DNA from: Algoriphagus sp. CAU 1675
Lineage (GTDB): Bacteria; Bacteroidota; Bacteroidia; Cytophagales; Cyclobacteriaceae
DNA length: 64,000 nucleotides
Direction of reading: 5' to 3'
Assembly (NCBI RefSeq): GCF_029222925.1
Contig: NZ_JARHUI010000002.1
Coordinates: 434,001 to 498,000, forward strand
The translations under genes were made by a program, and so were the position numbers. The first letter of the stretch is position 1. The number at the start of each line of letters is the position of its first letter. Below are positions 19,422 through 27,551 of this stretch, piece by piece. Below the pieces are notes generated by a model, which was given only the letters and a program-made list of their open reading frames with translations, did not search any database and had not been told where the DNA came from.

Positions 19422-19452
19422 CAAATTTAATTACCTGAATTTCAATCAACAA
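19422..19452 (-). promoter_or_regulatory. Candidate promoter of the leader-phhA-his unit
   Basis: TAAATTTG (19429-19422) matches TAnnTTTG exactly. TTG triplets upstream leave 17 nt (19449-19447) or 20 nt (19452-19450). The -7 element is the same octamer as in the trpL promoter. Its G is only 4 nt before the leader ATG, so the message would be leaderless or nearly so. Confidence 0.55.
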
Positions 19453-19459
19453 TTATATT

Positions 19460-20479
19460 TTATAAAAGGTCGAAAGTTTTTCTCATGGCGAAACTTTGAC
19501 GGATCCAGGAAATCAATTTGGCACTCTGTGCAAAGTCCAAGGTTTGCTGCCCGTCGGAATAGGCTTTTTCAGGAACCTCATGGGATTCATAAATGATGCC
19601 GTCCGCTCCTGCCATCACTCCTGCCAGTGCCATCTGAGGCACAAATTCCCTGATTCCGATTCCATGGGAAGGATCCACAATTACTGGCAGGTGGGATTTC
19701 GCTTTTAGGATAGGGACCGCATTCAAATCCAGCGTATTTCGGGATGCACGTTCATAGGTCCTGATTCCCCTCTCACAAAGAATCAGTTTTTCATTTCCCC
19801 CGGAGAAAACATACTCCGCAGACTGCAGCAATTCCTCTATGGTACCGGAAATACCTCTCTTGATCATCACGGCTTTATCAACCTTTCCAAGTTCGTCAAG
19901 CAGGTTGAAATTCTGAGAGTTTCTTGCTCCCACTTGATACACGTCTACGTAAGGGTACATTTCCTCAATTTGAGAAGTTTGCATCACTTCCGTCACGATC
20001 TTGACTCCCGCCTCACTGGCAATGTCATGCCATAACTTCAACCCCTCAATTCCCATTCCACGGAAAGCATAGGGGCTGGTCCTAGGCTTAAACACCCCAC
20101 CACGCATCATTCGAACCCCATTTTCAACACAGTGGTTGACCACTTTACGGATCTGTTCTTCTGACTCAATAGAACAAGGCCCTGTGATGATGGCCATTTC
20201 ACCGTCTTTGATACAAACCCCGTCTCCCAAATCAACGGATGTTGGTTTTACTTTCCATTTTTTGGAAACCAGCTTATATTCATCAGAGACAATATGGATA
20301 TCCAGAATCCCGTCCATCTGACCGATCTTTCGGATATCAAATTCATTTTTGCCTATCCCGATGATATAATCACCCAACTGGGTTTTTACTTCCGTGGTTT
20401 TATAGCAAATGCCCTGAACCTGGGCAATCAGTTTTTCCTTTTGGGCTTGGGAAATATCCGGCTGAAGTTGAATAATCAT
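19460..20479 (-). CDS. aroF: 3-deoxy-7-phosphoheptulonate synthase, type I-beta with N-terminal regulatory domain
   Basis: DAHP synthase makes the first intermediate of the shikimate pathway from PEP and erythrose-4-phosphate. The 339-residue protein has an N-terminal ferredoxin-like domain (about 1-70; MIIQLQPDISQAQKEKLIAQV). In the related Thermotoga enzyme this domain gives feedback inhibition by Tyr and Phe. The barrel follows, with AIITGPCSIES, GGVFKPRTSPYAFRG, KRG and VIVDPSHGIG (metal His). It starts 3 bp after trpA and ends the trp operon proper. Its placement there means Trp starvation also raises the pathway's entry enzyme. Confidence 0.92.
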   Translation of the reverse strand: MIIQLQPDISQAQKEKLIAQVQGICYKTTEVKTQLGDYIIGIGKNEFDIRKIGQMDGILDIHIVSDEYKLVSKKWKVKPTSVDLGDGVCIKDGEMAIITGPCSIESEEQIRKVVNHCVENGVRMMRGGVFKPRTSPYAFRGMGIEGLKLWHDIASEAGVKIVTEVMQTSQIEEMYPYVDVYQVGARNSQNFNLLDELGKVDKAVMIKRGISGTIEELLQSAEYVFSGGNEKLILCERGIRTYERASRNTLDLNAVPILKAKSHLPVIVDPSHGIGIREFVPQMALAGVMAGADGIIYESHEVPEKAYSDGQQTLDFAQSAKLISWIRQSFAMRKTFDLL

Positions 20480-20482
20480 ATT

Positions 20483-21256
20483 TTACTGAATTACTGATTT
20501 GATGTATTCCTGAATGTCAGCATTCAGGTTTGCTGAATCTTTGATTTTCTTGATAAATGCTGATCCAATGATAGCGCCATTGCTGTATTGAGAAGCTGTG
20601 CTAAAGGTTTCCGCATCTGAAATCCCAAAACCTATGAGCCTGGGATTTTTAAGTCCCATGGCCTTCACCCGCTCAAAATAGGTGACTTGCTCTTCACTGA
20701 TTCCACTTTTAGCCCCTGTTATACTGTGGGAAGAAACCATGTAAATGAAACCATTGGAATTGGCATCGATTTCTCTGATTCTCTTTTCTGAAGTCTGAGG
20801 TGAAATCAAGAATGTATTGAAGAGGTCATATTTTTCAAACATTTCCTTGTAATCATCCAGATACTGCTGCATAGGCAGATCGGGAAGGATCAATCCATCG
20901 ATACCCACCTCCTTGCATTTTTGGCAAAACTCCTCCATTCCATACTGAATGATTGGGTTTAAATACCCCATCAATACCACCGGAAGATTTATTTTTGCCC
21001 GAAAGCCTTTTAGTTGCTCAAAGAGTTTTTTGAGGCTCATTCCATTTTCCAAAGCAATTTGGTTACTATCCTGAATAGTAGGACCGTCTGCAATGGGATC
21101 AGAATAAGGCACTCCTATTTCTATAATATCGGCACCACCCGCCTGAATGGCTTCCATTATGGGAAGGGTATCTTCCAAATGGGGAAAACCTGCCGTAAAA
21201 TAGATTGAGAGCACTCTCTCTTTTTTTGTATTAAATAAATATTGTATTCGATTCAT
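20483..21256 (-). CDS. trpA: Tryptophan synthase alpha subunit
   Basis: TrpA cleaves indole-3-glycerol phosphate to indole, which is channelled to TrpB. The 257-residue TIM barrel shows the catalytic Glu and Asp in GADIIEIGVPYSDPIADGPTIQ. The phosphate site is GFGISDAE. It lies 92 bp after trpB, the largest gap within the trp genes. No terminator or promoter is evident in the gap. Confidence 0.97.
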   Translation of the reverse strand: MNRIQYLFNTKKERVLSIYFTAGFPHLEDTLPIMEAIQAGGADIIEIGVPYSDPIADGPTIQDSNQIALENGMSLKKLFEQLKGFRAKINLPVVLMGYLNPIIQYGMEEFCQKCKEVGIDGLILPDLPMQQYLDDYKEMFEKYDLFNTFLISPQTSEKRIREIDANSNGFIYMVSSHSITGAKSGISEEQVTYFERVKAMGLKNPRLIGFGISDAETFSTASQYSNGAIIGSAFIKKIKDSANLNADIQEYIKSVIQ

Positions 21257-21348
21257 GAGACTTTTGGGAAAATTGAAAGGTTTGGAAATTCGAAAATTGT
21301 GAATCGGCAGAATTAGAAGTTGATCATTCTCAATTCATCAATTCATTC

Positions 21349-22527
21349 TTAATATCCTCCCCATTTGATATAGGTTTCCAGATCCTTGTCTCCTCTTCCA
21401 GACAGGTTGACCACGATGATGTCATCTTTTTTGAATTCTATCATATTGAGGGCATGCAAAGCATGGGCAGACTCAATGGCAGGAATGATTCCCTCCAACC
21501 TGCTCAGTTCAATACCAGCTTTCATTGCATCCTCATCTTCAACAGCCAAAAACTCTCCTCTGCCAATATCAAAAAGATGCGCATGAACAGGTCCAATCCC
21601 CGGGTAATCCAAACCCGCAGAAATTGAATGAGGCTCAATTACCTGACCGTCTTCTGTCTGCATCAAAATGGTTTTTGATCCATGGAGAATTCCAGGAGTG
21701 CCCAAGGCTGTGGTCGCTGCTGATTTTCCAGAATGAACACCTAAACCTCCAGCCTCTGCTGCAATCAATCTTACTTCTGGAACATCATAGTAATGGTAAA
21801 AAGCCCCTGCGGCATTGGAGCCCCCACCTACACAGGCAATCACTGCATCTGGGTTTTCCCTTCCTTCTTTTTCTTGGAGTTGCCATTTAATTTCCTCGGA
21901 AATAACCGATTGGAAAAGTGCCACCATCTCTGGATAGGGATGAGGCCCTACCACAGACCCGATAATGTAGTGGGTATCCACTGGATTGTTGATCCAGGCT
22001 CTCATAGCTTCATTCGTGGCATCTTTTAAGGTTTTGGAACCGGAGGTTGCCGGTACTACTTTGGCTCCAAGAATTTTCATTCTTTCCACATTGGGGCGTT
22101 GCCTATGAATATCCAGCTCTCCCATGTAAACGGTACACTCCATTCCCATCAAGGCACAAACTGTCGCAGTGGCAACCCCATGTTGACCTGCACCTGTCTC
22201 TGCGATGATTCGCTTTTTGCCCAGCCTTTTGGCCAAAAGTATCTGGCCAATGGTATTGTTCACCTTGTGGGCTCCTGTATGGCAAAGATCCTCCCTTTTT
22301 AGGTAGATTTTAGCCCCATGCCTTTCGGAAAGTCTGGATGCATAATACAGGGGAGTTGGTCTTCCCACATAATCTTTTAGTAGCATCTGAAATTCCTGCT
22401 GAAAATCCGGAGATGCCATGATGGATTCATAATTTTCACGGAGTTCCTCAATATTCGGATGGAGCATTTCGGGAATATAGGCTCCACCAAACTTGCCGTA
22501 AAACCCCTTTTCATCTACTCTGATCAT
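21349..22527 (-). CDS. trpB: Tryptophan synthase beta subunit
   Basis: TrpB condenses indole with serine using PLP. The 392-residue protein has the PLP-binding lysine at residue 88 in [11 protein letters not shown], the GGGSNA phosphate-binding motif, and [16 protein letters not shown]. It is the TrpB1 type, which pairs with TrpA. It starts 21 bp after trpF. Confidence 0.97.
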   Translation of the reverse strand: MIRVDEKGFYGKFGGAYIPEMLHPNIEELRENYESIMASPDFQQEFQMLLKDYVGRPTPLYYASRLSERHGAKIYLKREDLCHTGAHKVNNTIGQILLAKRLGKKRIIAETGAGQHGVATATVCALMGMECTVYMGELDIHRQRPNVERMKILGAKVVPATSGSKTLKDATNEAMRAWINNPVDTHYIIGSVVGPHPYPEMVALFQSVISEEIKWQLQEKEGRENPDAVIACVGGGSNAAGAFYHYYDVPEVRLIAAEAGGLGVHSGKSAATTALGTPGILHGSKTILMQTEDGQVIEPHSISAGLDYPGIGPVHAHLFDIGRGEFLAVEDEDAMKAGIELSRLEGIIPAIESAHALHALNMIEFKKDDIIVVNLSGRGDKDLETYIKWGGY

Positions 22528-22548
22528 AGTCTTCCATTTTTACTGTTC

Positions 22549-23178
22549 TCAATTCTGAAACAGTTCTTTTTTAAATTTCTTCAATTTCTCAATGTCCTTC
22601 AGTCCGGGAGACAACTCAAACTTTGAGTTTAAGTCCACCCCTTCCAGTTGAGGGACTTTGACTTTCAATTCTTTTATGGATTTGGGGCTACTTTCATCCA
22701 GCCCTCCGCTCAATAAAAACCCTTTCTCAAAAGGGTAGGTCTCCAAAATTCCCCAATCAAACTGCTGCCCAGAACCACCATGGCCTGATGTAGCAGTATC
22801 GAAGAGAAACTTAGTGACATAGGGCAAATACCCTCTCAGATCTTCCCAATGAACCTCCCCTTTTACTGAAACTACTTTCCATAATTCACAGGATGTTTTT
22901 TCGAAAAGATTCCTAACGAATTCCGGGCTCTCGTTCCCATGAAGTTGTATCGCTTTTAGGTCAAACTTTTTGATTTTATCAAGAATGACTTCTTCATTCT
23001 CATTGACAAATACACCAACCTTCCGAACGGGAAAATCACGAATTTCTGCAGCTGCATCATCCGCAACAAACCGGGATGAAGGGGGATAAAATATCAATCC
23101 CATCCAATCCGGTTTCACTTCTGTCAGGAGCTTCCGGATATTCCCCGGTTCACGCATGCCGCAGACTTTGATTTCCAT
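22549..23178 (-). CDS. trpF: Phosphoribosylanthranilate isomerase
   Basis: TrpF isomerises phosphoribosylanthranilate to CdRP. The 209-residue barrel starts with the catalytic Cys in MEIKVCGMREPGNIR. The second catalytic residue lies in FLFDTATSGHGGSGQQFDW, and LSGGLDESS and VDLNSKFELSPGLKD are the phosphate and C-terminal motifs. Its ATG overlaps the trpC stop by one base, which suggests coupling. Unlike in E. coli, it is not fused to trpC. Confidence 0.95.
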   Translation of the reverse strand: MEIKVCGMREPGNIRKLLTEVKPDWMGLIFYPPSSRFVADDAAAEIRDFPVRKVGVFVNENEEVILDKIKKFDLKAIQLHGNESPEFVRNLFEKTSCELWKVVSVKGEVHWEDLRGYLPYVTKFLFDTATSGHGGSGQQFDWGILETYPFEKGFLLSGGLDESSPKSIKELKVKVPQLEGVDLNSKFELSPGLKDIEKLKKFKKELFQN

Positions 23179-23999
23179 TAGGAATTTTTAGGTTCAGCTG
23201 CTGCTTCCAGCAATCTTTTATACTCTTTGATAAAGTTGTAAGCTGCCTGTTGAGGCCTGCTCGACTTCATAAAATTTTCTCCGATCAGGAATCCGTCAAA
23301 ACCGGCTTTTTTCAATTGAACAAGAGTTTTTGGATCAGAAATCCCGCTTTCAGACACCTTCACAAAACCTGAGGGGATCTGGTTTAGAAGACCAAGAGAG
23401 GTATCAATCGAAACTTCAAAGGTCTTCAGGTTTCTATTATTTACCCCGACCAAATCAATCCCATCACAAAGGCTTCTATCCAACTCTTCTCCATCATGCA
23501 CCTCCAACAATACCTCCAGACCAAGGCTTTTTGCAAAATAGGCCATGGATTTCAACTTTTCCGGCTCCAATGCAGCTGCAATCAACAGGATGCAATCAGC
23601 TCCTATGGACTTGGCTTCAATGATCTGGTATTCGTCAACCATGAAGTCCTTTCTGAGTATGGGACAGAAATTATATTTCCGTGCAATTTTCAGGTCCTCG
23701 TTGCTTCCACCAAAGTATTCCTTGTCCGTCAGTACCGACATTGCCGAGGCACCTGCCTGCATGTACCCAATGCTGACTTTCTCTACAGAAGCGGAGGCAT
23801 TAATCAAACCTTTGGATGGGGACTTGCGTTTGAATTCTGCAATAATTCCTGATTTTTCAGGATTGGAAACATACTTTTTCATGGACGCTACTTTCCCATC
23901 GAAATAGATGCTTTGCTCCAGCAGCTTTACCGGCACAAGGCTTTTTCGCTCCTCTACCTCCTTGTATTTGTCCGCAATGATCTTTTCTAAAATATTCAT
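23178..23999 (-). CDS. trpC: Indole-3-glycerol phosphate synthase
   Basis: TrpC closes the indole ring of CdRP. The 273-residue barrel carries IIAEFKRKSPSKG (catalytic Lys), ILRKDFMVDEYQI (catalytic Lys), CILLIAAAL, GVNNRNLKTFEV and SESGI. It lies 9 bp after trpD and overlaps trpF by one base. Confidence 0.96.
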   Translation of the reverse strand: MNILEKIIADKYKEVEERKSLVPVKLLEQSIYFDGKVASMKKYVSNPEKSGIIAEFKRKSPSKGLINASASVEKVSIGYMQAGASAMSVLTDKEYFGGSNEDLKIARKYNFCPILRKDFMVDEYQIIEAKSIGADCILLIAAALEPEKLKSMAYFAKSLGLEVLLEVHDGEELDRSLCDGIDLVGVNNRNLKTFEVSIDTSLGLLNQIPSGFVKVSESGISDPKTLVQLKKAGFDGFLIGENFMKSSRPQQAAYNFIKEYKRLLEAAAEPKNS

Positions 24000-24008
24000 A
24001 AATAATCT

Positions 24009-25019
24009 TTAAGCTAATGAAACGGTTGTTTTTGGATTGACCAATCCATTGAAAACCTCGAGTGCTTTACCACTCATCAGTACCTCCCGGGCAATCTCCA
24101 CTGCTTCCGGGAATTCCAAATTCTCCCGGGCAGTTACAAGGGCCGCTGCCGCATTGGCAATAACAACTGAATTCTGACTTGCTGTTCCTTCACCCTTCAA
24201 AACTCTTTCAAAAGTTTTGGCTGATTCCTCAACAGTTTTCCCTCCTTCAATGGATTCTGCTTCTAATTTTTGAAGGCCGATATTTTCCGGATTAAGTAAT
24301 TTTTCTCCTTTATTGGAAATCATTTTAAAAGGTCCGGTCAGGGAAATCTCATCGTAACCATCAATGGAATGTACAATGGAAAACCTTCCCTCCATTTCCT
24401 GATACAAATATCCATACAGGCGGGCAAGCTCTAAACTGAACACCCCTACAATCTGCTTTTTGGGAAAACTTGGGTTCACCATAGGTCCCAACATATTGAA
24501 AAAGGTCTTTACTCCAAGTTCTTTTCGAATAGGAGCTACATTCTTCATTGCAGGGTGAAATAATGGGGCATGAAGAAAACAAATCCCTACCTCATCCAGC
24601 CCTTTTCGAATCTTATCAATGTCATTGGTAAATTCATATCCGAAATAAGACATCAGATTGGATGAACCGCAGATGGAAGAAACCCCTGTATTCCCGTGTT
24701 TGGCTACATTCTGACCTGCTCCTGCTACAATAAAAGAAGACAATGTGGAAATATTGAAGGTGTCTTTTCCATCACCACCAGTCCCACATAGGTCCATGGC
24801 ATCATATTCAGAAATTTCAACGGGAATACACTGTTCCAGCATAGCCTCCCTGAAACCTCTTAATTCTTCCACGGTGATACTTCTCATCAGATACACAGTC
24901 ATGAATGCCGCAATCTGACTGGTGTTATAAGCACCGGTGGTCAAATTGATCAGCACCTCTCGGGCCTGATCCTGGGAGAGTGTTTTATGTTCAATTAATT
25001 GATTGAGTATTTCTTTCAT
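24009..25019 (-). CDS. trpD: Anthranilate phosphoribosyltransferase
   Basis: TrpD transfers phosphoribose from PRPP to anthranilate. The 336-residue protein has the glycine-rich CGTGGDG motif for PRPP binding, KHGNTGVSS, and the metal-site DE of GYDEIS. It is a stand-alone enzyme, not fused to trpG. It lies 48 bp after trpG. Confidence 0.97.
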   Translation of the reverse strand: MKEILNQLIEHKTLSQDQAREVLINLTTGAYNTSQIAAFMTVYLMRSITVEELRGFREAMLEQCIPVEISEYDAMDLCGTGGDGKDTFNISTLSSFIVAGAGQNVAKHGNTGVSSICGSSNLMSYFGYEFTNDIDKIRKGLDEVGICFLHAPLFHPAMKNVAPIRKELGVKTFFNMLGPMVNPSFPKKQIVGVFSLELARLYGYLYQEMEGRFSIVHSIDGYDEISLTGPFKMISNKGEKLLNPENIGLQKLEAESIEGGKTVEESAKTFERVLKGEGTASQNSVVIANAAAALVTARENLEFPEAVEIAREVLMSGKALEVFNGLVNPKTTVSLA

Positions 25020-25067
25020 TGATTTTTATAGGTTGGTATGGGTTTGGGAAATGACTGAATTATTCAC

Positions 25068-25634
25068 TCAGGATTCAAGCCAGTTTTTAATGATTTTGAC
25101 TCCGTTTTCGGTCAGAATGCTTTCCGGGTGGAATTGCACTCCACGGACATTATACTGTTTATGGCGAATTGCCATAATTTGATTATCCGGGGTGCGGGCG
25201 ATGACCTCCAATTCAGCAGGTAGGGTGGATTCATCAATCACCCAAGAATGGTATCTACCAATTTTAAACGTATCCGGCATCCCTTCGAAAAGCAAATCTT
25301 CTTCAACCGTTACCTGGGAAGCTACTCCATGCAGAACTTCAGAGAGGTTGATCAAGCTAGCTCCAAACGCCTCCCCAATAGCCTGATGCCCTAGGCAAAC
25401 CCCAAGAATTGTCTTGGTTGATGAATATTTCTTCAACAGGGCAGGCATTATTCCAGCTTCAGAAGGAACTCCAGGACCCGGAGACAGTAATATTTTATCA
25501 TACTTAGCCACATCCCCCAAGCTGATTTTATCATTTCTAAAGACATCCATCTGGTCTCCATAGCCCAACTGTCTGATAATATATACCAGATTGTAGGTGA
25601 ATGAGTCGTAATTATCTAAAACGAGGATTCTCAT
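25068..25634 (-). CDS. trpG: Anthranilate synthase, glutamine amidotransferase component
   Basis: TrpG supplies ammonia to TrpE. The 188-residue class I amidotransferase has nucleophile Cys80 in ILGVCLGHQAIGEAFG, and the His-Glu dyad in VRGVQFHPESILTE. LLSPGPGVPSEAGI forms the oxyanion region. It lies 13 bp after trpE. A shared role as PabA in folate synthesis is possible, as in many bacteria. Confidence 0.95.
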   Translation of the reverse strand: MRILVLDNYDSFTYNLVYIIRQLGYGDQMDVFRNDKISLGDVAKYDKILLSPGPGVPSEAGIMPALLKKYSSTKTILGVCLGHQAIGEAFGASLINLSEVLHGVASQVTVEEDLLFEGMPDTFKIGRYHSWVIDESTLPAELEVIARTPDNQIMAIRHKQYNVRGVQFHPESILTENGVKIIKNWLES

Positions 25635-25647
25635 AAATTCAATAGGT

Positions 25648-27060
25648 TCAAATATTCTCAGCGGCCCGAAGAGCTACTCTCAATGCTTCCAATTTGTTGG
25701 CAACTTCCTGCAATTCCGATGGAATGGAAGACTTTGCAACCACACCGGCCCCAGCTTGGAAGCGGAGCTGATTGTTTTCTGATACAAAAGAGCGGATCAA
25801 AATGGCATGGTTGAAATCTCCATTGAAGCCTAGATATCCAATGGCTCCTCCATAGAACCGCCGACTAACATTCTCCAGCTCATCAATCAATTCCATAGCC
25901 CTATACTTCGGCGCTCCTGTAAGGGTACCGGCCGGAAAGGTATCCGCTACCAGCTGCAAAGGATTAGCCCCTTCAGGCAGTTCTCCAGTTACCTTAGACA
26001 CGAGATGGATGACATGGGAATAATACTGGATTTCTTTAAACACATCCACGTTTACGCTTACGGAAGAGCGGGACAAGTCATTTCGAGCTAGATCAACCAA
26101 CATGACGTGTTCTGAATTTTCTTTCGGATCGTCGTATAATTTCCTAGCCAAAGCCGCGTCTTCTTGATCATTTCCTGTTCTTCTGAAAGTCCCTGCAATT
26201 GGATAGATCGTAGCTTTTCGGTTATTCACCACAATTTGAGCTTCTGGCGAACTTCCAAACACCTTGAATGATCCGTAATCAAAATAAAAGAGGTAAGGAG
26301 AAGGATTGACGGAGCGTAGAGCTCTATACACATTAAACTCATCTCCCTTAAATTCCGTGGTAAAGCGGCGGGACAATACGATTTGGAATACATCTCCTCT
26401 GAAGCAATGCTCCCTTCCTGAGTTTAGGATTTTCAAAAACTCTTCATCTGTGTAGTTGGATACTTCCTCTCCTACCTTTTTGAAGGTATAAGCAGGAATG
26501 TTTTTGCTATTGAGCAGGGTTTCGATCTCCTCTAGGTATTCCGGATTCTCAGCACCAGCCACCCGATGTTCGAATAAATGCAATTCATTTTTGTAATGAT
26601 CCACCACGATGATATTCTGATACATGGAATACTGCATCATTGGGATCTCATTAGGCTGGGTCTTTTGAAGCTTAATATCTTCAAACCAGCCCACTGTATC
26701 GTATTGGATATAGCCAAAAAGTCCATTGCTGCTAAATTTGAACTTATCCGGAGTAGGATCGAATCTATTCCCAAAAGCACGAAGACTATCCATCAGGGGC
26801 TTTTTTGCCTCTACCTCATATTTTATCATTTCACCCGATGGGAGTTTTTCCTCGACCTTTCCCGCATTGAAGCTAAAAGTGGCAAGTGGGTTAAAACATA
26901 TATAGGAATAGGAGTTTTCCTGACCGTGATAATCGGAACTTTCCAGCAAAATGGGATTGGCAAATCTATCCCTGATCTGCAGGTAAATCCCAACAGGGGT
27001 GATCGTATCAGCCAGTCTTTTTCGATAGGTCGTCAGAATAGGAAATTTCAGGTGCTTCAT
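25648..27060 (-). CDS. trpE: Anthranilate synthase component I
   Basis: TrpE makes anthranilate from chorismate. The 470-residue protein has an N-terminal domain with the LLESSDYHGQENSYSYIC region; the LLES motif forms part of the Trp feedback site in other TrpE proteins. The C-terminal chorismate-binding domain carries FQIVLSRRF, SPSPYLFYFDYG, PIAGTFRRT, EHVMLVDLARNDL and FPAGTLTGAPKYRAMELID. It is the first structural gene of the trp operon. Its ATG lies only about 20 bp after the attenuator T run. Confidence 0.96.
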   Translation of the reverse strand: MKHLKFPILTTYRKRLADTITPVGIYLQIRDRFANPILLESSDYHGQENSYSYICFNPLATFSFNAGKVEEKLPSGEMIKYEVEAKKPLMDSLRAFGNRFDPTPDKFKFSSNGLFGYIQYDTVGWFEDIKLQKTQPNEIPMMQYSMYQNIIVVDHYKNELHLFEHRVAGAENPEYLEEIETLLNSKNIPAYTFKKVGEEVSNYTDEEFLKILNSGREHCFRGDVFQIVLSRRFTTEFKGDEFNVYRALRSVNPSPYLFYFDYGSFKVFGSSPEAQIVVNNRKATIYPIAGTFRRTGNDQEDAALARKLYDDPKENSEHVMLVDLARNDLSRSSVSVNVDVFKEIQYYSHVIHLVSKVTGELPEGANPLQLVADTFPAGTLTGAPKYRAMELIDELENVSRRFYGGAIGYLGFNGDFNHAILIRSFVSENNQLRFQAGAGVVAKSSIPSELQEVANKLEALRVALRAAENI

Positions 27061-27079
27061 GCTAAGTTTATTTTTGCAT

Positions 27080-27115
27080 AAAAAAAGGCTTACCGGGGAA
27101 ATCCAGTAAGCCTTT
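27080..27115 (-). terminator. trp attenuator terminator
   Basis: On the minus strand AAAGGCTTACTGG (27115-27103) pairs with CCGGTAAGCCTTT (27096-27084), a 13-bp stem with one G-U pair and a 6-nt loop, followed by T residues. Region GGCTTACTGG (27112-27103) can pair instead with TCAGAAAGCC (27158-27149) in the leader coding sequence, which would prevent termination. Confidence 0.9.
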
Positions 27116-27139
27116 AAGTATTGTTTGCTGCTCTAAAAT

Positions 27140-27217
27140 TTAGGCAACGGCTTTCTGAGCTTTCCCTTGGAAAGATGTAGAATGCCACCACCAATATTTG
27201 TTTGCAGTTGTTTTCAT
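27140..27217 (-). CDS. trpL: trp operon leader peptide
   Basis: A 25-codon frame starts at the ATG at 27217 and ends with TAA at 27140. Codons 9-11 are three consecutive Trp codons (27193-27185; NKYWWWHST). Three mutually competing segments can be read. Region 1 GGCATTCT (27186-27179, over the Trp codons) pairs with region 2 AGAAAGCC (27156-27149), 8 bp with one mismatch. Region 2, as TCAGAAAGCC, pairs with region 3 GGCTTACTGG, 10 bp with one mismatch. Region 3 also forms the terminator. Under low Trp a ribosome stalled at the Trp codons frees region 2, so trpE is transcribed. A ribosome at the stop covers region 2 and termination follows. Confidence 0.9.
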   Translation of the reverse strand: MKTTANKYWWWHSTSFQGKAQKAVA

Positions 27218-27227
27218 ATAACTATGG

Positions 27228-27257
27228 CAAATTTAGAAAGCCTCTCTAATTCACAAA
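27228..27257 (-). promoter_or_regulatory. trp operon promoter
   Basis: TTTG (27257-27254), an 18-nt spacer and TAAATTTG (27235-27228) give a textbook Bacteroidota promoter. The -7 element ends 10 nt before the trpL ATG. Confidence 0.8.
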
Positions 27258-27310
27258 ACATATTTTTAAAATTTTACACTTATTTTTGAAAAAAAATCAA
27301 ACAACAAAGG

Positions 27311-27538
27311 ATGGCAAAAGCAATTTCTCAGTATTTCAAGCGTGTTTTTGAGGATTATCAGGTTTTGGTCATGGTCAATCCTGCTGATTATACAGGGATA
27401 GAACTCATCATCCACCCTGATGGATCAGTGGAAAAAACCGAAATGACCTTCGATGAAGAAATTTTTGAAGATCTGGAAGTAGACGAATTCCAGACATGTA
27501 GCCCTCTTGAATTTCAGCTTCAGCTAGCCAAAGCCTAA
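27311..27538 (+). CDS. Small conserved acidic protein of unknown function
   Basis: The product has 75 residues and a strongly acidic C-terminal half (MTFDEEIFEDLEVDEFQ). The N-terminal half looks like a small beta-strand unit (YQVLVMVNPADYTGIELIIHPDGSVEKTEMTF). No signal peptide or membrane segment is present. I have the impression that similar small proteins occur in other Cytophagales, but I cannot name a family. The gene starts divergently from trpL, 93 bp away, so the two share a control region. It converges with pyrB, with 13 bp between stops. Confidence 0.7.
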   Translation: MAKAISQYFKRVFEDYQVLVMVNPADYTGIELIIHPDGSVEKTEMTFDEEIFEDLEVDEFQTCSPLEFQLQLAKA

Positions 27539-27551
27539 ATCGGCGGAAACT

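Noticed and set aside
21257..21348. The 92-bp gap between trpB and trpA as a site for a further leader or promoter
   Set aside because: I found no short frame with informative codons, no terminator and no TAnnTTTG element in the right orientation.
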